This document shows, piece by piece, positions 25,834-34,299 of a stretch of DNA of 64,000 bases (its first letter is position 1; each line of letters begins with the position of its first letter). The DNA is taken from the NCBI RefSeq assembly GCF_010119205.1, contig NZ_WRXM01000005.1, forward strand, positions 62,001-126,000, given 5' to 3'. The notes under the pieces were generated by a model. The model had not been told where the DNA came from. It was given only the letters and a program-made list of their open reading frames with translations, and made no database searches. The DNA is from Haloarcula limicola (GTDB lineage Archaea; Halobacteriota; Halobacteria; Halobacteriales; Haloarculaceae). A program made the position numbers and the translations under genes.

Positions 25834-27867
25834 TTAGGGCTCCGTAACCGCAGTTTCGTTTTCAATCGTTGTCTGGGGGAATGTCTCTGCACTGTCACCA
25901 GCGTCGTACTCGAGACGATACTGCTGCCCAGCAATCGCGGAAAGTTCGCTTGCAACCGGTCCTCGCCACTGTGAGTCTGTCACGAGGATGATTACCTGCT
26001 CAGCCATTTCTGGAATGACCCGGCTCACCTGTCGACGGTGGTCATCATCGAGGGCCCCGAACGGGGAGTCCATCATGATAGGATAGATACCGCCGCTGAA
26101 ATACTCTGTATCGTCGCTCGATTCGTAACGTTCTCGGGCGATCTGGACCAGACTTCCGATGAAGGTGAGACTTGCAATTTGGCGCTCACCACGCGATTTC
26201 TCTACTTCGAGATACTCGTTTTCGACCTGGTCTTTGATGTGGAGTTCAAAGGCGTCTGTAATCTCTGCCTGATATCCCTTGGTCGCGATCTCTTCGAAGG
26301 TCTGTTCGACAAGTTTATTCGACCAGTTGCGGACACGTTTTTGCAGGTCGTCAAACGATGCTTCCAGCTGTCGACGGACTGATTCTGTAGCCCGCATCCG
26401 CTTTCGCGCGAGTTCGGCCTCCTTTTTATCTTGCCGTGCTTCGTCGATATCGGTGTTTACCTCTGCCAGCTCTTCATCTAACTCTTCAATCTTGATCTCG
26501 TGGCGGACGATATCGCTTTCCGTTTCGCTGAGTTGGTCAGCCTTCGAATCTCGTGCTGACTCCAGTTCTGCTGGAGTCTCTCCGGTCTGGGGGTCAACAA
26601 CGTCTATCTTTTCGACTTGGGCGCTGATCTCACTCAGCTGTTCTGCGATCTCCTGTTCCCGGTCACGGAGTTTCGAGCGCCGTTCGAGTAGCTCTGAGAT
26701 GCGCTCGAAATAGTCGGTCCGCTCTGAATCCAGCTGGGTGAGATGTGAGATGATACGTATTGCAGCCTGATCGAACCCTTCAGTTACATCCTCTGATTGG
26801 TACGCTGTGACCTTGGCGTATGGCTCTGTGTCCGGTTCGAGCGGGCGGCCACAGAGACAGGTGCCGTCAGTTAGCAATCGGTCGATGAACTGGTTCGACA
26901 CCTCCGAGGGGAGTACACCCTCCTCGCGGAGTCGGTCGAGGTCCTTTGCCGTCTCTTCGACCGCTGGCATGGCAAAAGGGAGATGGCCCTGAGTGCTGAT
27001 CGTGTCTTCGATGTCGTCGTTAATGGCGTCGACCTCTGCGTTGATTCGTTCGAGTTCCGACTCGAGTTCTGTACGCTCTTCTTCTAACTCGGATGAATCG
27101 TCTATTTGTTCGAGTTTGTGCTTGATCTCGTCGATCTCCTCGTTTAACCGAGCTTTCGTGTCCTGGGCCGCACCAAGTGCCTGTTCTCGATCGGCTTTCT
27201 CCTCGCGAAGCGTTGTCCGTTGGTCCATCAGGGACTTGAGCTCCGTACTCGCAGCCTCCTGTAGTTCGTCTTCGAAGCGCTCCTCGACAGCCTCGAGGTG
27301 GGTGATCGAGCGCTCGATAATCTTGAGCCCCATGATATTCTGGATAGCGGCTCTGATCTCGTCTTGACTCCGCGTCTCTGAGAGGCGAGTGATATACTCG
27401 CCATCGAAGAAGAACAACGAACTCAGCCGCGTTGGGAGTATCTGTTCGATGGCGTCTTGTGGGTTATTTCGCGTGCCTCTGGTACCATCGGGTTCTGAAA
27501 ACGTCAGCGAGAGACCGTTGTCGATGATCTCCCCTTCGTAGTCGCTTGCCGACTGTTTCTGGTAGTCGACCCAACGGGTGAGTTCATAGTCGATATCTTC
27601 GTCTTCGAACTCGAGTACGGCCTCGACACGGACAGTGTCACCCGTCTCAGTCTCGGCGAACGACCCTTGACTAGCAAGTTTATCGGGCCGGAGGGTGAAG
27701 TCCACTTCGTCATATAGCACCCACGTCAGAGCGTTTTTCAGCGTCGTTTTCCCCGAGCCGTTCTGGCCGTGGACGACAGTAACGTTTTGCTCACCACCTT
27801 GTGCGAACGTAATTGTTCCCGTCCGAAACTGGCGGAAGTTCGTGAGATGGAGTCGGTGTAATCGCAT
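25834..27867 (-). CDS. DndD/Rad50-like SMC-type ATPase
   Basis: A 677-residue ABC-type ATPase with a split head. The N-terminus MRLHRLHLTNFRQF leads to Walker A HGQNGSGKTTLKNAL (about residues 34-47) and LSSLFFFDGEYITRLS (about 150). A coiled coil of roughly 330 residues follows, interrupted near residue 335 by GTCLCGRPLEPD, a degenerate zinc-hook-like turn. The C-terminal half-site has the Walker B/D-loop MMDSPFGALDDDHRRQV and VTDSQW. The FFFDGE and DSPFGALD motifs are typical of DndD of DNA phosphorothioation systems, but no DndA, DndC or DndE gene is in the window. Inference: a DNA-end or structure sensor in a restriction-type defence operon. Confidence 0.83.
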   Translation of the reverse strand: MRLHRLHLTNFRQFRTGTITFAQGGEQNVTVVHGQNGSGKTTLKNALTWVLYDEVDFTLRPDKLASQGSFAETETGDTVRVEAVLEFEDEDIDYELTRWVDYQKQSASDYEGEIIDNGLSLTFSEPDGTRGTRNNPQDAIEQILPTRLSSLFFFDGEYITRLSETRSQDEIRAAIQNIMGLKIIERSITHLEAVEERFEDELQEAASTELKSLMDQRTTLREEKADREQALGAAQDTKARLNEEIDEIKHKLEQIDDSSELEEERTELESELERINAEVDAINDDIEDTISTQGHLPFAMPAVEETAKDLDRLREEGVLPSEVSNQFIDRLLTDGTCLCGRPLEPDTEPYAKVTAYQSEDVTEGFDQAAIRIISHLTQLDSERTDYFERISELLERRSKLRDREQEIAEQLSEISAQVEKIDVVDPQTGETPAELESARDSKADQLSETESDIVRHEIKIEELDEELAEVNTDIDEARQDKKEAELARKRMRATESVRRQLEASFDDLQKRVRNWSNKLVEQTFEEIATKGYQAEITDAFELHIKDQVENEYLEVEKSRGERQIASLTFIGSLVQIARERYESSDDTEYFSGGIYPIMMDSPFGALDDDHRRQVSRVIPEMAEQVIILVTDSQWRGPVASELSAIAGQQYRLEYDAGDSAETFPQTTIENETAVTEP

Positions 27868-27874
27868 AAGTAGA

Positions 27875-28033
27875 TTACTCCGGAATCTCCTCTTCGACGA
27901 TCTCTTTTAATTCAGGGATAATATTGTGTGGCTTACGCATGTGAAGTTGCTTCTTTTCTGCACGAAGTGTGCGCTCGCGAATGCGTGCCAGCGTCTCGGT
28001 ACTAACGTCCTCTGTGTCTTCACTGTCAGTCAT
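27875..28033 (-). CDS. 52-aa charged protein upstream of the DndD-like gene
   Basis: A short gene (ATG at 28033, TAA at 27875-27877) seven bases ahead of the DndD-like start. The protein is helical and charged, with ETLARIRERTLRAEKKQLHM in the middle and an acidic end (EIVEEEIPE). The tight spacing, a good ATG and a coherent amphipathic sequence argue that it is real. It may be a small subunit or a leader whose translation is coupled to the ATPase. No family recognised. Confidence 0.6.
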   Translation of the reverse strand: MTDSEDTEDVSTETLARIRERTLRAEKKQLHMRKPHNIIPELKEIVEEEIPE

Positions 28034-28151
28034 ATACGATCACCTGACAATCTATGGGTATTAATCTGGCTGGTACGCAGTGCATGAAGTCTAGTGCAGT
28101 AGTTCTCAGTGCAGCCTTGGAGTAGCGGTTGTCTCTGTTGGGTCATGGATG

Positions 28152-29576
28152 TCACATTTGGCGCAGGTTGAACTCGCGTTTGAGTTCGCCGATGGCGCCA
28201 GCATCGGTTGGAATGCCATCAATATCGGCATCTGGGTGGTTTCGGGCCGATTCAGCGAATAGCGTGACCCGTTCGAGTTCACGTTTGATGAGATTGCGCT
28301 CGGTCGTGAACTGCGATTCGTCACTAGCCGCGTCTTCGCGGATCGCCGGTGGTGGGGCGACGACGAAATCGTGGATCACGGCGTGGTGTTTCCCCGGATA
28401 GGTTCGCAGGATGCGGCCTCGGCGCTGGACGAATTGCCGAGGGTTCGAGGAACTCGCGAGCATGTACGCAGTCCGTGTCGCCGGAACGTCCACGCCTTCG
28501 TCGAGACAGCGGATAGCGACCAATGCTTGAATTTCCTCCTTGTCGAAGCGCGATAACAAGGTCTGGCGTTCGCTTCGTGACTCATCGGCAGTAAAGCGCT
28601 CTGCACGCAAGCCAAGTTGGCTTCGAAGTCTTGAGACGGCCGCGTCGACGTGGCGTCGTGTTCGGGACGTGATGTCGCCTTCGACCGTCCCATCTCCGCA
28701 GTAGACGAGCGTGTGTTTCGTCTGCTGGTCGTATTCGAGTAACTCGACCAGCCGGTCGAGTTTTCGCTCGGCGGTCCCGACCAGTCGAGCGCGCTTGAAC
28801 AGTGCGAACTGCAGGTCCTTGTTCCCCTGGAGATCTGCATCACCGAGGTCGTCATCTGATTGGCTGATGAGGCGGGCTATCTTTTTCGAGAGGCCGAGAT
28901 ACTCGTCGGCTTCATCTTCGGTCAACTCGACGACGTGTGGGATATAGTAATACTCACAGAGTGCGCCATTTTGAATTGCCTCTGTGAGGTCGTACTCATA
29001 GACGACGCCGCCGAAGTACTCCATGAGGTCTTCGGTCCCCGCTTCATCGTAGAACCGTTCTGGCGTTGCCGAGAGGCCCAGCCGAAGGTGGATATCTGTT
29101 GGCAATGCCGATTTGAGGTGTGGCGCACCGAGGTGGTGGACCTCGTCGGCTATTAGCATGAATCGCTCGCGATTGACCCGGCTCAACACTCGCTGGAACG
29201 TCTCAGAAGCGAAGGTAGCGTGGGTTGTGATAATGACGAGACTCTCACGAACGCCCAAGTCGAACTCTGCGAGTTCACCTTCGAGGCGTTCCTGCCATTG
29301 GCGACGGCTCTCGTAGGCAAGGATCGGTGAGCCACCGAAATCTTGGACATCGTCTGCCCACTGGTCAACGAGGTGTTGATATGGGGCAGCGATGACCAGC
29401 GCCAGTCGGCCATCGTATTGCTCGGCGACGTGGGCAGCCGTCAGCAGGGAGGTAACTGTTTTACCGGTCCCAGTTGCCATCCGAAGCACGCCACGGCCAC
29501 CAGCAGCCGCCCAGCGTTGCACTGCCGCTTGTTGGTACTCGCGAGGTTCGACCCAGTCTGGGCGTGCGAATGTCAC
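28152..29576 (-). CDS. SF2 DEAH-type helicase, Dnd-restriction-like
   Basis: A 474-residue SF2 helicase beginning with GTG and overlapping the upstream 66-aa gene by four bases. Motifs: EPREYQQAAVQRW (Q-like), Walker A MATGTGKTVTSL (about residues 33-44), motif II LIADEVHHLGAP, motif III LGLSATPERF, motif V RCLDEGVDVP and motif VI QFVQRRGRILRTYPGK. Length and motif wording recall the helicases annotated as DNA phosphorothioation system restriction enzymes (memory, not checked). With the DndD-like ATPase downstream, this forms a Dnd-like restriction module that lacks the sulfur-modification genes. Codon use and GC are slightly higher than in the AddAB-like operon. Confidence 0.82.
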   Translation of the reverse strand: MTFARPDWVEPREYQQAAVQRWAAAGGRGVLRMATGTGKTVTSLLTAAHVAEQYDGRLALVIAAPYQHLVDQWADDVQDFGGSPILAYESRRQWQERLEGELAEFDLGVRESLVIITTHATFASETFQRVLSRVNRERFMLIADEVHHLGAPHLKSALPTDIHLRLGLSATPERFYDEAGTEDLMEYFGGVVYEYDLTEAIQNGALCEYYYIPHVVELTEDEADEYLGLSKKIARLISQSDDDLGDADLQGNKDLQFALFKRARLVGTAERKLDRLVELLEYDQQTKHTLVYCGDGTVEGDITSRTRRHVDAAVSRLRSQLGLRAERFTADESRSERQTLLSRFDKEEIQALVAIRCLDEGVDVPATRTAYMLASSSNPRQFVQRRGRILRTYPGKHHAVIHDFVVAPPPAIREDAASDESQFTTERNLIKRELERVTLFAESARNHPDADIDGIPTDAGAIGELKREFNLRQM

Positions 29577-29773
29577 GGCGATAACGCCCTCCGTTCCACG
29601 TACGCGGTTGTCCGTTGTTGGGCTTCATAATGCGAATCATATTCGTAGCGCATAACGAACACGACCCGCTCTCTCCCTTCGATACCATTGACGTCCAGCG
29701 CTAACACTACCTCTCTGTCCGCCTCCATTACCGGCTTTGTGATTGGATTCTTTGAATTGCTAAAATCCGCCAC
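29573..29773 (-). CDS. 66-aa protein coupled to the SF2 helicase gene
   Basis: A 66-residue frame whose TGA overlaps the helicase GTG (GTGA), so the two are translationally linked. The sequence reads as a beta-strand pattern (EVVLALDVNGIEGRERVVFVMRYEYD) and has no recognisable motif. An internal ATG (the Met of MEADRE) could be the true start. The upstream 60 bases are AT rich, as expected for a promoter. I consider it a real first gene of the operon, function unknown. Confidence 0.5.
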   Translation of the reverse strand: MADFSNSKNPITKPVMEADREVVLALDVNGIEGRERVVFVMRYEYDSHYEAQQRTTAYVERRALSP

Positions 29774-30241
29774 TGCATCCTCGTATTTTCCCCAATCTCC
29801 GGGCCTGCCATAGACCAGTAAGATACTCCTTGGTATAAATATATTATGTGGATTTCAACCGTTCTTAACATGTTTACCAATTAAGCCCCTCGAAGAACAG
29901 GAGAGATAATAGATATGAATCAAAATGAACTGACAAAGTATCTGAAAAAAGTAGTGGGAATGGATATATCATGGATATATCAAGAAAACGCGAGGTGCCA
30001 ATGGTGAGTGTCAACAGGCTAAGTAGTGTTAGGAGCGCTGGCCTCCATCATAGATCCAGCCTTGAGGAATGGATAGACATCCCACGAGATGTCTCCCTGA
30101 AGATAATCCGAATGGTGGCTAAATCCTCGGTTGGAGATCAAGGGGGTAAATTACGACGCCAACGGTCGGCAACTCATTGCTCTAGTTGGCGACGGAATGG
30201 GAGTTACAAAAAGGATTATCCGATATACCCGAACAAAGAGT
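29774..30241. other. AT-rich divergent intergenic region
   Basis: About 470 bases between divergent transcription units. The part at 29815-29960 is strongly AT rich (TATAAATATATTATG near 29835) and should contain promoters. A 30-codon frame starts at the ATG 29915, but it has no domain. From 29971 to 30241 the three plus-strand frames overlap without clear protein character. An in-frame extension of the next gene back to 30131 exists but is not supported. Confidence 0.4.
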
Positions 30242-31156
30242 ATGCCTCGATTTAACGAAGACAAATACCGCGAAGAAGTACTAGCTGAGTTTCTAGAAAG
30301 CGAGTTCTATCCAAACGTAGCGACCTATTCTGAGCGTGTTTCTTCTGCGGAAAAACAGAAGGCTGGACATGATGCCAAAGTGGAGTTCGACTGGCTGTCG
30401 GACCCAGTCATCGTAGACGAGAAGGCACAGAATAGCGATAAATGGATCAATGACCCTTCACACACCTTTGTGATGGAGATTTTCGGGGAAAGCTGGGTCG
30501 ACGCTGGTGAACCAGATGGAAATATCGGCTGGTTCGTCAACCCGGAGAACGAAACAGAGTACTACGTGCTAGTCTGGCTTCCAGATGTCTCGTTGTTCAA
30601 GATAACGCAGGGGATAGATGACTATCCATACCTACGCTATCAACCTGCCTCGGCCGTCGATTTCGAGCCAGAGATGATTTCTGAAGCCGTCCAATCGGAT
30701 CTCCATCACCTGATGGATGACTCGATCGGGGAATATCGAGTAGAGCTAACAACGGATGTGATACAAGCGTTTCAGAGCGCTGTCGAACCTATTCCGGAGA
30801 TACTGGCGATACGCGACGAAGCCGACTACGGCGAATGGTATTACGAGCCGGGACATATCTATGAGGCCAAAATTGCCATCGTCGAGAAAGAACGGATTAA
30901 AGAGACCCTGGCAGAAGATGGTCTGACCCGTGAAATACTACTTGAGAAGGGTCTAAGAGCTATCAAGGACGAAACTGTTGACGTGGACTCTGAGAAGGCA
31001 AGATACATCAAACGGTCTAGTGGGAAACAGTCTGGCAGTGGTGACGGGGAGAATCCGATTATTCTGGTCGTTGAGTACGATACATACCACGATATCGCCG
31101 ATAAGACTCTACACTATGCGAATGGTTCATGGTCCGAAGACGTACGACTATTCTAA
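30242..31156 (+). CDS. PD-(D/E)XK-like nuclease-fold protein
   Basis: A 304-residue protein starting at MPRFNEDKYR. The segment SSAEKQKAGHDAKVEFDWLSDPVIVDEKAQNSD (about residues 28-60, split here between motifs GHDAKV and VDEKAQ) has the D...(D/E)-x-K pattern of a restriction-like active site: an acid in GHDA and the E-x-K of DEKAQ. A TFVMEI strand follows, as is common in this group. The remainder is mixed alpha/beta with no second domain recognised. It stands alone between divergent and convergent neighbours. Likely a stand-alone nuclease of mobile or defence origin; the specificity cannot be read. Confidence 0.6.
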   Translation: MPRFNEDKYREEVLAEFLESEFYPNVATYSERVSSAEKQKAGHDAKVEFDWLSDPVIVDEKAQNSDKWINDPSHTFVMEIFGESWVDAGEPDGNIGWFVNPENETEYYVLVWLPDVSLFKITQGIDDYPYLRYQPASAVDFEPEMISEAVQSDLHHLMDDSIGEYRVELTTDVIQAFQSAVEPIPEILAIRDEADYGEWYYEPGHIYEAKIAIVEKERIKETLAEDGLTREILLEKGLRAIKDETVDVDSEKARYIKRSSGKQSGSGDGENPIILVVEYDTYHDIADKTLHYANGSWSEDVRLF

Positions 31157-31230
31157 CTGTCTGGACTAAGTACGGTCTCTGACTCGTCAGAAGGGAGATA
31201 TTTACCGTCGCGGAGACACGGAAGATGTCG

Positions 31231-32160
31231 TCAATCGAGGATATGTTCGGTTGTAGTGACATCTCCGTCGGCTGTTCGTCGTAAAGACACAATCTGATCT
31301 GGGGTTTCGATGACTACGGATTCTCCGCCGGGTTCCCCTTGCGTATTTCGAATGACGTTCTCACAGAGGACCGCCCCTTTTTGTGTTACAGTGTCATGTC
31401 GCGTATGCCCTACAATTTGCGAGGGGGCGTCCTGGGACAGATACTGGAAATCTAACCACACGAGGCCAGCTGGTGGATGTTTGAGATGTCCGTCGCCCAT
31501 GCCTAGCACTAATGGATACTCGTCGACGACTGCCTGCTGAACTTGAGTGTCGGTCAGCGTTTCATGCGCATCTTGCAATTTGCCGACGGCAGCAACAAGT
31601 CGAGAATTGACCGTTTCGACATCGTAGGTCTCGGGATGTCCGGCGTGGGCATAGACTGCTGAATACCCCTCGTAGGCTGCGATCACGTACCCCCTCTGAA
31701 TAGCTTCGAATAGTGTTTGCCGACCTTCTGAGCCAACGCTATCACAGAACCACCCATCCCAGTGAAACAGGTCTGGCGTCAATACCGCCATTTCATGATT
31801 CCCAAGCGTTACGCGGACTCGACCAGGTGGAGCTTCGTTGATGAGTCGCGCGACTAGCTGCAGAGTCTCGATATTGTGGGGGCCGCGGTCAATTAGATCG
31901 CCGTTGAACAGAAGGACATAGTTGTTATCTGCCCAGTGGAGGTAGTCATCTGCGGACTGGGTAACGACCGGCTCATAGTCGGGGTGGTTCGTGAGAGTCA
32001 GTAACGCGCTGCGAGCTTCTGCAAGATAGCCATGAATGTCGCTAATGCTCACAATTGCAGGGGTCTGGTCGGCAAAGGCAGCGATCGAATCTCTGACCTG
32101 CTCACTTATATTTTGCGACGACTCTGTCTCTAACGGAAACGGCTGGGTGCCTCCTGCCAT
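31231..32160 (-). CDS. PPP-family metallophosphoesterase
   Basis: A 309-residue calcineurin-like phosphoesterase. The three signatures of the PPP group are present and in order: SISDIHGYL (GDxHG variant SDIHG, about residue 40), FNGDLIDRGP (GDxxDRG) and VTLGNHEMAVL (GNHE), followed by later histidines (AHAGHPE, GHTRHD). These bind two metals and hydrolyse phosphomonoesters or diadenosine polyphosphates; PrpE/ApaH and archaeal Ser/Thr phosphatases share the core. The C-terminus QTPDQIVSLRRTADG is close to family ends. It converges on the nuclease-like gene with a gap of 74 bases. A signalling or dephosphorylation role within the island is possible but speculative. Confidence 0.88.
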   Translation of the reverse strand: MAGGTQPFPLETESSQNISEQVRDSIAAFADQTPAIVSISDIHGYLAEARSALLTLTNHPDYEPVVTQSADDYLHWADNNYVLLFNGDLIDRGPHNIETLQLVARLINEAPPGRVRVTLGNHEMAVLTPDLFHWDGWFCDSVGSEGRQTLFEAIQRGYVIAAYEGYSAVYAHAGHPETYDVETVNSRLVAAVGKLQDAHETLTDTQVQQAVVDEYPLVLGMGDGHLKHPPAGLVWLDFQYLSQDAPSQIVGHTRHDTVTQKGAVLCENVIRNTQGEPGGESVVIETPDQIVSLRRTADGDVTTTEHILD

Positions 32161-32520
32161 GTATAGTATCTGTAAAATGAATTTAGCTTAGGTGTTTTGA
32201 ACCAAGTTCTATTCGCTATCAGTCTACCTGTCACTAGATATCTGAAAATAAATAACAAGACCGTACCTATTACACCTTCTCTCCAATCAATTTGCACTTC
32301 CGAGTCCGAAACCACTCATGACATTTTCCCGATGTACAAAATGGGCCGAAGTAATGTCCTGAATAAGCCGTCGTAGTGGCGAAATCAGTGCCGATCGATG
32401 ATAGTTTCTGACAATTTCATTAGATAGTCTCCCTCTGCTAAAGGTGAAGTATATAATATTCTGGTAATCCTCATTTCATCACCAAAAGCTAATAAGCCAG
32501 TAATCACATTTTCTCTACCG
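32161..32520. other. AT-rich intergenic with divergent promoters
   Basis: About 360 bases of low GC (for example AAAATAAATAACAAGA near 32245) between the phosphatase and the SNF2 operon. It should hold the promoter of the four-gene operon starting at 32521. No frame with protein character. Confidence 0.4.
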
Positions 32521-34299
32521 ATGTCTGAAGACGCGTCAGAATCCCCGCCGGCGCCGGGATCTTCGTACTCTATAGATGACCCGTCTGTCGCGTCCACTGC
32601 GCTCGCTGAGTCGGGACAGGATTCGACTGGTCATCTACTTAACATACAGGCACAGCAGTTTGCGATCGCACAGGGACAACAAGAACTCCTCTCAGTCGAG
32701 GAGATCAAAGACCGAATCAAACTGTTGGATCACCAGCTTGAAGCAGCGCATCAGGCCCTCTTTCAGATGGGGGGAGGCGCGTTGTTTGCTGATGAAGTCG
32801 GGCTGGGGAAGACAATCGAGATCGGCATGGTCCTCAAGGAGATGAATTTCCGGGACACGCGAGATAGTTTTCTCATACTGACCCCAGCTCAGTTAGCACC
32901 CCAGTGGCAAACAGAACTCCAGGAAAAGTTCGGGCTCGACTTCGTCTGTAACTATGACGACGAGTTCCAAGGGTTCGACGCTCACGATAAGATCATCGCA
33001 AGTGTCGACACGGCGAAATCGAAAACGAACAGGGCAGATGTCCTCTCGCGGCGCTGGGACGTCCTCGTTCTCGATGAAGCCCATTACGTTCGGAATCGGG
33101 ATACAGACCGCTACGAACTCATCGAGGAACTCACCTATGGAGAGGCGTTTTTCGCCACCGCGACGCCCATTCAGAATGACATCTCCGATCTGTACAATAT
33201 TGTCGACCTTATCCGGCCGGGCATGCTCGGCACGCAGAAACAGTTCGATAACCGGTACGTTGTGGATAGTGACGATGCACAGATACAGCGTGGTGATGAG
33301 CTACAGTCGAAACTCGACCGTGTGATGATTCGGAATCGCCGTGAGCAGACGGATATCGATTTCACCAATCGAGCGGTTCACACGAACGTCTTCGAGCCAT
33401 CAACCGCTGAACGAGATCTCTACGATGCTGTCACCAACTACGTGAGGTCCAACTATTCGAGTAAGGGTGCGCGGCATCTCGTTTTATTCACGCTCCAGAA
33501 AGAAGTTGTATCGAGTCCGTATGCTGTCGAACAGACGATTGAAAACTGGGTCGGAGACGATGAGAAACGGCTGACCGCAAGCGAGGAAGACGCACTCGCG
33601 GAGATCAGCGAGAGCATCGCCAATATAGATGAGACAACCAAGCAAACGCGGTTGCGAAACGTAATCGAGACCATCCAGGAGCAAGCCGAGACGACACGAG
33701 CCGTTGTCTTCACTCAGTTCCGACCTACGCAGGACGCGATCGCTGATAGTGTCCGTGAACTCGATTTGCCGGTCCACATCGTTAACGGAGATCTGTCTAG
33801 TCAAGCGAAAGAACGCAAAGTCGCCGATTTTGAATCTGAAGGCGGTATTATGGTTGCGACAGATTCCATCAGTGAAGGACGGAATATGCAGTTCTGTAAC
33901 GTACTGGTCAACTACGACTTGCCGTGGAATCCGATGAAGGTCGAACAGCGAATCGGCCGCATCGACCGTATCGGACAGGACCGAGAAGTCCACGTTTTCA
34001 ACATGGCACTTGCGGATACTATCGAAGAACACGTCCTCGACAAGTTATTCGGCAAGATCGATCTTTTCAGCCAGTCTATCGGAGGCCTTCGAGACATTCT
34101 CTCGCGGATGGAACAGTCTGGATCGGACTTCGAACGAGAAGTCTTCGAGAAGCTCCGAAATGCAGACTCGCAGGTTGAGTTAGAGAACAACTTCGAGGAG
34201 ATGGCGGTCGACCTCGAAAAGAACACCGAAGCGGCAGAGAAGATGAACGACTTCAATCGAAGTGTCTTCGATAGCTTCGAGTTCGGAGAGAGTGCATGA
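32521..34299 (+). CDS. SNF2-family helicase (RapA/HepA-like core)
   Basis: A 592-residue SF2/SNF2 translocase. The N-terminus is Ser/Pro rich. Motif I is ADEVGLGKTIEIGM (about residues 95-107), Ia LTPAQLAPQWQTEL, motif II LVLDEAHYVRN (about 183), motif III ATATPIQND, motif IV region VVFTQFR, motif V VATDSISEGRNMQ and motif VI EQRIGRIDRIGQ. The DEVGLGKT and GRIDRIGQ wording is that of RapA/HepA and DISARM-type helicases. It is shorter than those because the usual C-terminal domain appears to be on the next gene. Its stop overlaps the next ATG by four bases. It is the first gene of a compact operon. Confidence 0.9.
   Translation: MSEDASESPPAPGSSYSIDDPSVASTALAESGQDSTGHLLNIQAQQFAIAQGQQELLSVEEIKDRIKLLDHQLEAAHQALFQMGGGALFADEVGLGKTIEIGMVLKEMNFRDTRDSFLILTPAQLAPQWQTELQEKFGLDFVCNYDDEFQGFDAHDKIIASVDTAKSKTNRADVLSRRWDVLVLDEAHYVRNRDTDRYELIEELTYGEAFFATATPIQNDISDLYNIVDLIRPGMLGTQKQFDNRYVVDSDDAQIQRGDELQSKLDRVMIRNRREQTDIDFTNRAVHTNVFEPSTAERDLYDAVTNYVRSNYSSKGARHLVLFTLQKEVVSSPYAVEQTIENWVGDDEKRLTASEEDALAEISESIANIDETTKQTRLRNVIETIQEQAETTRAVVFTQFRPTQDAIADSVRELDLPVHIVNGDLSSQAKERKVADFESEGGIMVATDSISEGRNMQFCNVLVNYDLPWNPMKVEQRIGRIDRIGQDREVHVFNMALADTIEEHVLDKLFGKIDLFSQSIGGLRDILSRMEQSGSDFEREVFEKLRNADSQVELENNFEEMAVDLEKNTEAAEKMNDFNRSVFDSFEFGESA

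Noticed and set aside
25834-29576. Complete Dnd phosphorothioation system
   Set aside because: DndA, DndC and DndE genes are absent from the window, so only a Dnd-like restriction part can be claimed.
32385-32597. 70-codon minus-strand frame before the SNF2 gene
   Set aside because: It covers the SNF2 start on the opposite strand and the AT-rich promoter region, and shows no domain.
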